This document shows positions 60,705 through 64,000 of a DNA stretch of 64,000 nt, piece by piece. The notes under the pieces were generated by a model. The model did no database searches. It saw only the letters and a program-made list of their open reading frames with translations, and was not told where the DNA came from. This stretch comes from Salinarimonas ramus (GTDB taxonomy: Bacteria; Pseudomonadota; Alphaproteobacteria; Rhizobiales; Beijerinckiaceae). Made by a program: the position numbers and the translations under genes. The stretch spans positions 143,647 through 207,646 of the forward strand of contig NZ_BMMF01000014.1 of the NCBI RefSeq assembly GCF_014645695.1, in the 5' to 3' direction. Numbering within the stretch: the first letter of the stretch is position 1; each line of letters begins with the position of its first letter.

Positions 60705-63700
60705 CGTCCGCCATCCGCACGCGCGCCGAGGCGATGACGTCATCCATGATCGCGTCGAGGACGCTGGGATCGATCGCGAGTTTGCGGCGTCCGATCACCT
60801 CGTCGAAGAAGTAGTCGTCGATGTCGTTCCGGATGCGGTTCTCGGCGTCGCGGTCGTTCTGCCAGCCGATCACGCGATGCTGCGCGACGATCCGCGTGAC
60901 CGACTCGGCGATGTCGACCGCGACCCCGTCACGGTCTAAGCCCGCCTTGGCGAGCTCGCGGCGGGCGATGCCCCAGAACGCCGTCTCGTGGCTCTTGCCG
61001 CGGATCGCGTCCGGCGTTGGGTCGTCGACGTCCTCGCGCCGCTCTGCGGCGTCCCGCAACCGCCGAACCTCGGCGAGGTAGGCCTTCTCCTCCAGCCGTC
61101 CCCGTCGAAAAGCGTCGATGGCGTTCCGGATCAGCTTGGAGAACTTCTCGAAGAAGACCGGGTCCTGCTCCCATTTCTCTTCGATCACCTGAAGCGCGCG
61201 GTGGGCGATCTCGTCCGCGACCGACGCGTCGGACCGAGCTTTCCCCGCGCGGGCCGCGTCGATCGCCCCGTCATCGAAGACGTTGAGGGGCTCGACCACG
61301 GTGATCACCTCGTGCGCGCTGACGTGCTGGTCGAGCAGCGCGCGGACGCGGTGCTCGTAATCGGCCCAGTCGACCTTTTCGGCATAGCGCGACCGAACAT
61401 GCTCCTTCAGAGCCACGAACCGCTTTTCGTCAGTCCGCCACCGTTGGAGGCGCTCGGGAGGCGTCTCCTCGAGGAAGGTGCGGGAGGAGAGGGCGACCGT
61501 CAGGCAGCGGGAGAACTGGCCAAGGCGGCGGTAGAACTCTTCGCGCATCGGCTCGTCGATCAGAGCCTTCGCGTAAGCTTCCTCATCGAACCGGTTGGCG
61601 ACGCCGCTGAACAGGTCGAGGAGGGCTGCGTGCAGCGATGGCAGACGGCGGGCCTCTTCGGCGACGTCGGTCAGCGCCTTGGCCAGGTCCTCGTCATCGA
61701 AGCCGGCGAGGGCATCATTGGCGCTGAGCGCCTCGCCGAGGTTCCGCAGGACGCCGCAATAGTCGACGATGTAGCCGAAGGGCTTGGGCGGTGCGCCGTC
61801 CTCGTCGAAGATGCGGTTCACCCGCGCGATCGCTTGAAGGAGCCCGTGCTCCTTGAGCGGTTTGGCTAGGTAAAGGACGGTGTTGCGAGGCGCGTCGAAC
61901 CCGGTCAGCAGTTTGTCGACGACGATCAAGAGGTCCGGGTCGTCCGGTCCCTTGAAGGCCTCGATGATCCGCTTGTTGTAAGCGTCCTCGCCGCCGTAGC
62001 GGGCCATCATGCGGCGCCAGAACGCCACGACGAGGTCGTCCGACCCCTCGTCGATGTCCTTGTCGCCCTCCCTTTGATCAGGAGCCGAGATGACGACCTC
62101 GGCAGTGAGTTCGCCGAACTCGTCGATCAGCCGCTTCAGCATGATGGCATCGCGCTTGGACGGCGCGACGAGCTGGCCCTTGAGGCCGGACCCCTTGAAA
62201 TGTTCGGAAAAGTGCCGGCTCACATCGAAGGCGACGCACTTCAGGCGCGCCGCCACGCCGGCGACCGCGCGCGGTCGGCTCATCTTGCGTTTGAGGTCGT
62301 TCGCCTGGGCCGAGGACAGGCCGCGCGTCACCCGCTCAAACCAGGTGTCGATCGCTTGCTCGTCGACATCCTCTTCGACGTGACGACCCTCGTAGAGGAG
62401 GGGGACGACAGCGCCGTCGCCGACCGCGTCCCGCATGGAATAGACAGGATCGAAAAGCGGGCCGAACTGGCGAAAGGTGTTCTTCTCGCGCTTTGCAATC
62501 GGGGTCCCGGTGAAGCCGATGAAGCAGGCTTTTGGGAAGACCTCGCGCATTCGGGCGTGCAGGCTCTCCAGGTCGCCGTACTGGCTCCGGTGGCTCTCAT
62601 CGACCAGAACGAAGATGTCGGCGCTCTGATCGACGATGCGGCGCTTGCCGAGCGCCGCCCGAAATTTGTGGATCACCGTCGTGATCACGCGCGCCTTTTC
62701 CTCAATCAACTCGATCAGATGCTCGCCCGTGCGGGCGCGTTGGGGCGCCAGCCCTGTGGCCGCAAAGGTGCGCGCGATCTGGTCGTCGAGATCGGTCCGG
62801 TCGGTGACGAGGACCAAGCGAGCGCCCGGAACCGCGCCGGCGAGCGCACGGCCGAGCATCACCATGGTCAGGGACTTGCCCGAGCCCTGCGTGTGCCAGA
62901 CGACGCCGCCCGCCCTGCGCCCGTTCTCCAGAGCCTGAACCCGGCCGATGACGCTCTTGATCGCAAACACCTGCTGGTGACGCGCGACCTTCTTCACTGG
63001 CCCATCAAAAAGCGTGAAGCGCCGCGCCACGTCGAGCAGGCGCTCGGGCCGGAAAAGGGCGACGAGCGTGTCGTCGAGCTTGGTCGGCTCGCGTCCCCGT
63101 TCTGAAAGCGCCTCAAAACGTCGGCGGTGCGGCGCGAAGTCGTCGAAGATGTACTTGGCCTCGATTGAGTCAATTGGACGAGCGATGACATTTCGAACCA
63201 AGTCGGCTCCGTCTTCTCGCTCCTTCCAGCTCGACCAGAACTTCAGCGGCGTCCCAACGGTGCCGTAGCGCGGCTCGTGCGGGTTTGCGGCGAGGAGGAG
63301 CTGGACCGAGAAGAAGAGATTAGGACAACCGACATCGGGCTTCTGATTGCGGATCGTTTGGGTGATGCCCTGTTCGGTTTTTTCTCGGGATGATTTAACC
63401 TCGATGACGGCGAATGGGATGCCGTTGACGAACAGGACGATATCCGGCCGGATCGAGCCGCCGCCCGGCCACTCGACCGGGAACTCGGCCGTCATGTGGA
63501 ACGCGTTGGCGCGCCAGTCCTCCCAGTCGACATACCGGAACGGCCATTCCCGTGCGGTGTCATCCACGGTTTGCGGCAGCGCGATGCCAAGCTGGAGCAG
63601 GTCGGTAACAACCTCGTTAGTGCGCAGGACGCCGTCATATCTGACCCCGGACAGGCGCCGCACAGCGGTCTCGAGGTTGGCCTCAGAAAACAGGTGCCGT

Positions 63701-63903
63701 CGACCGCGCCAGCTGATCTGATTGAGGCGGGGAAGTTGCTTCCGAACTATGTCGTCCAGCAGCACGTGGCTGCGCCGGCCATGGCGCATCCTGTCGGCGT
63801 CGACGCGACTGACATAGTGCCAGCCAAGGGCCGACAAGGTGGCGAGCGCTGCCAGATGTGCGCCGCCGGCTTCCGAGAGAGCGAATTCGGGCGATGTGCT
63901 CAT
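60688..63903 (-). CDS. hsdR: Type I restriction enzyme R subunit (HsdR)
   Basis: A 1071-aa protein. ATG 63903 (MSTSPEFALSEAGGAHLAAL) is chosen because it overlaps the stop of the preceding gene (ATGA); a GTG-initiated frame extends to 63984. Nuclease motif: RPDIVLF (Asp154) with IEVKSS (Glu168, Lys170). Motor: Walker A HTQGSGKS (about 338-345), DEAH-type DESH (about 435-438), FTGTPI. It cleaves DNA after ATP-driven translocation, in complex with HsdM and HsdS, which must be encoded beyond the window edge. Confidence 0.95.
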   Translation of the reverse strand: MSTSPEFALSEAGGAHLAALATLSALGWHYVSRVDADRMRHGRRSHVLLDDIVRKQLPRLNQISWRGRRHLFSEANLETAVRRLSGVRYDGVLRTNEVVTDLLQLGIALPQTVDDTAREWPFRYVDWEDWRANAFHMTAEFPVEWPGGGSIRPDIVLFVNGIPFAVIEVKSSREKTEQGITQTIRNQKPDVGCPNLFFSVQLLLAANPHEPRYGTVGTPLKFWSSWKEREDGADLVRNVIARPIDSIEAKYIFDDFAPHRRRFEALSERGREPTKLDDTLVALFRPERLLDVARRFTLFDGPVKKVARHQQVFAIKSVIGRVQALENGRRAGGVVWHTQGSGKSLTMVMLGRALAGAVPGARLVLVTDRTDLDDQIARTFAATGLAPQRARTGEHLIELIEEKARVITTVIHKFRAALGKRRIVDQSADIFVLVDESHRSQYGDLESLHARMREVFPKACFIGFTGTPIAKREKNTFRQFGPLFDPVYSMRDAVGDGAVVPLLYEGRHVEEDVDEQAIDTWFERVTRGLSSAQANDLKRKMSRPRAVAGVAARLKCVAFDVSRHFSEHFKGSGLKGQLVAPSKRDAIMLKRLIDEFGELTAEVVISAPDQREGDKDIDEGSDDLVVAFWRRMMARYGGEDAYNKRIIEAFKGPDDPDLLIVVDKLLTGFDAPRNTVLYLAKPLKEHGLLQAIARVNRIFDEDGAPPKPFGYIVDYCGVLRNLGEALSANDALAGFDDEDLAKALTDVAEEARRLPSLHAALLDLFSGVANRFDEEAYAKALIDEPMREEFYRRLGQFSRCLTVALSSRTFLEETPPERLQRWRTDEKRFVALKEHVRSRYAEKVDWADYEHRVRALLDQHVSAHEVITVVEPLNVFDDGAIDAARAGKARSDASVADEIAHRALQVIEEKWEQDPVFFEKFSKLIRNAIDAFRRGRLEEKAYLAEVRRLRDAAERREDVDDPTPDAIRGKSHETAFWGIARRELAKAGLDRDGVAVDIAESVTRIVAQHRVIGWQNDRDAENRIRNDIDDYFFDEVIGRRKLAIDPSVLDAIMDDVIASARVRMADDGRAH

Positions 63904-64000
63904 TGGTGCACCTTCGGGCTGGAGGATGCGGAGCCGCGAAGCGGCGTAGTATTCTCCAGCCCGAGCACTTGCCGCGACGGCCACGTGTGCTCGCCCTTGA
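63900..64000 (-). CDS. C-terminal end of the gene preceding hsdR, partial
   Basis: A minus-strand frame open from the window edge ends at TGA 63900-63902, overlapping the hsdR start (ATGA). Its last residues include GEHTWPSRQVLGLENTTPLR and end SPKVHQ. The coupling marks it as part of the restriction operon. It could be the tail of hsdS, hsdM or an accessory gene; 32 codons are too few to tell. Confidence 0.5.
   Translation of the reverse strand, partial: KGEHTWPSRQVLGLENTTPLRGSASSSPKVHQ

Overview
The window is high-GC chromosomal DNA from an alphaproteobacterium, most likely of the order Hyphomicrobiales (Rhizobiales; Salinarimonas or Methylobacterium-like relatives fit, but genus is inference). 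Support: a complete PhyR-NepR-EcfG general stress response locus with EcfG-type promoters, an IalB-family protein, an ATP12 chaperone, a DUF2865 protein, a malyl-CoA lyase-type C terminus, a short GluRS paralogue and an AcnA/LeuC/PccB/CcmAB housekeeping set. Most genes use G/C-ending codons and are tightly spaced, often with ATGA or GTGA stop-start overlaps.

Layout. 1-9.7 kb: end of a CoA lyase gene, hspQ, a coupled DJ-1/MOSC/ferredoxin-reductase operon, an HBM-type chemoreceptor and an IalB-family gene with look-alike terminators, a family 5 solute-binding protein, a degenerate AMP-binding protein and a pseudo-receiver. 9.8-14.9 kb: hydrolase, DEAD-box helicase, GGDEF protein, YjbQ protein and small proteins. 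15.0-17.5 kb: the general stress response locus, ecfG-nepR divergent from phyR, a candidate EcfG-driven small RNA, and a single-domain receiver. 17.6-37.5 kb: housekeeping genes (gltX, map, nitronate monooxygenase, aspC, sugar dehydrogenase, SDR-tenA, DD-carboxypeptidase, EamA transporter, clpB, rplS, leuC). 38.1-40.3 kb: a small accessory patch with a stand-alone nitrilase-fold protein, a convergent small gene and a palindromic element. 40.4-54.5 kb: ccmAB, acnA, metallophosphoesterase, pepN, pccB, a VapBC-type pair, ATP12, HAD phosphatase and a pseudouridine synthase.

54.7 kb to the end looks like an integrated island. It begins with an 18-bp fragment identical to what the 3' end of a tRNA-Gln gene should be (T-loop end, T-stem, acceptor strand, G73, CCA), followed by an internally deleted IS3-family element, a 1229-aa RecD-like helicase with a C-terminal restriction-endonuclease-like domain, a YgjP/SprT-like metallopeptidase and hsdR, with the preceding gene of the same operon cut by the window edge. 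The polarity of the tRNA fragment predicts that the element runs rightward and that an intact tRNA-Gln lies outside the window.

Best candidates for something undescribed: (1) an approximately 83-nt RNA at 16916-16998 (minus strand) with an EcfG promoter, a C-rich loop and a perfect intrinsic terminator, inside the general stress locus; (2) the RecD-like helicase-nuclease in the tRNA-Gln island; (3) the 641-aa nitrilase-fold protein with its small neighbour and palindrome. All functional statements are from reading the sequence and family knowledge; no database search was run.
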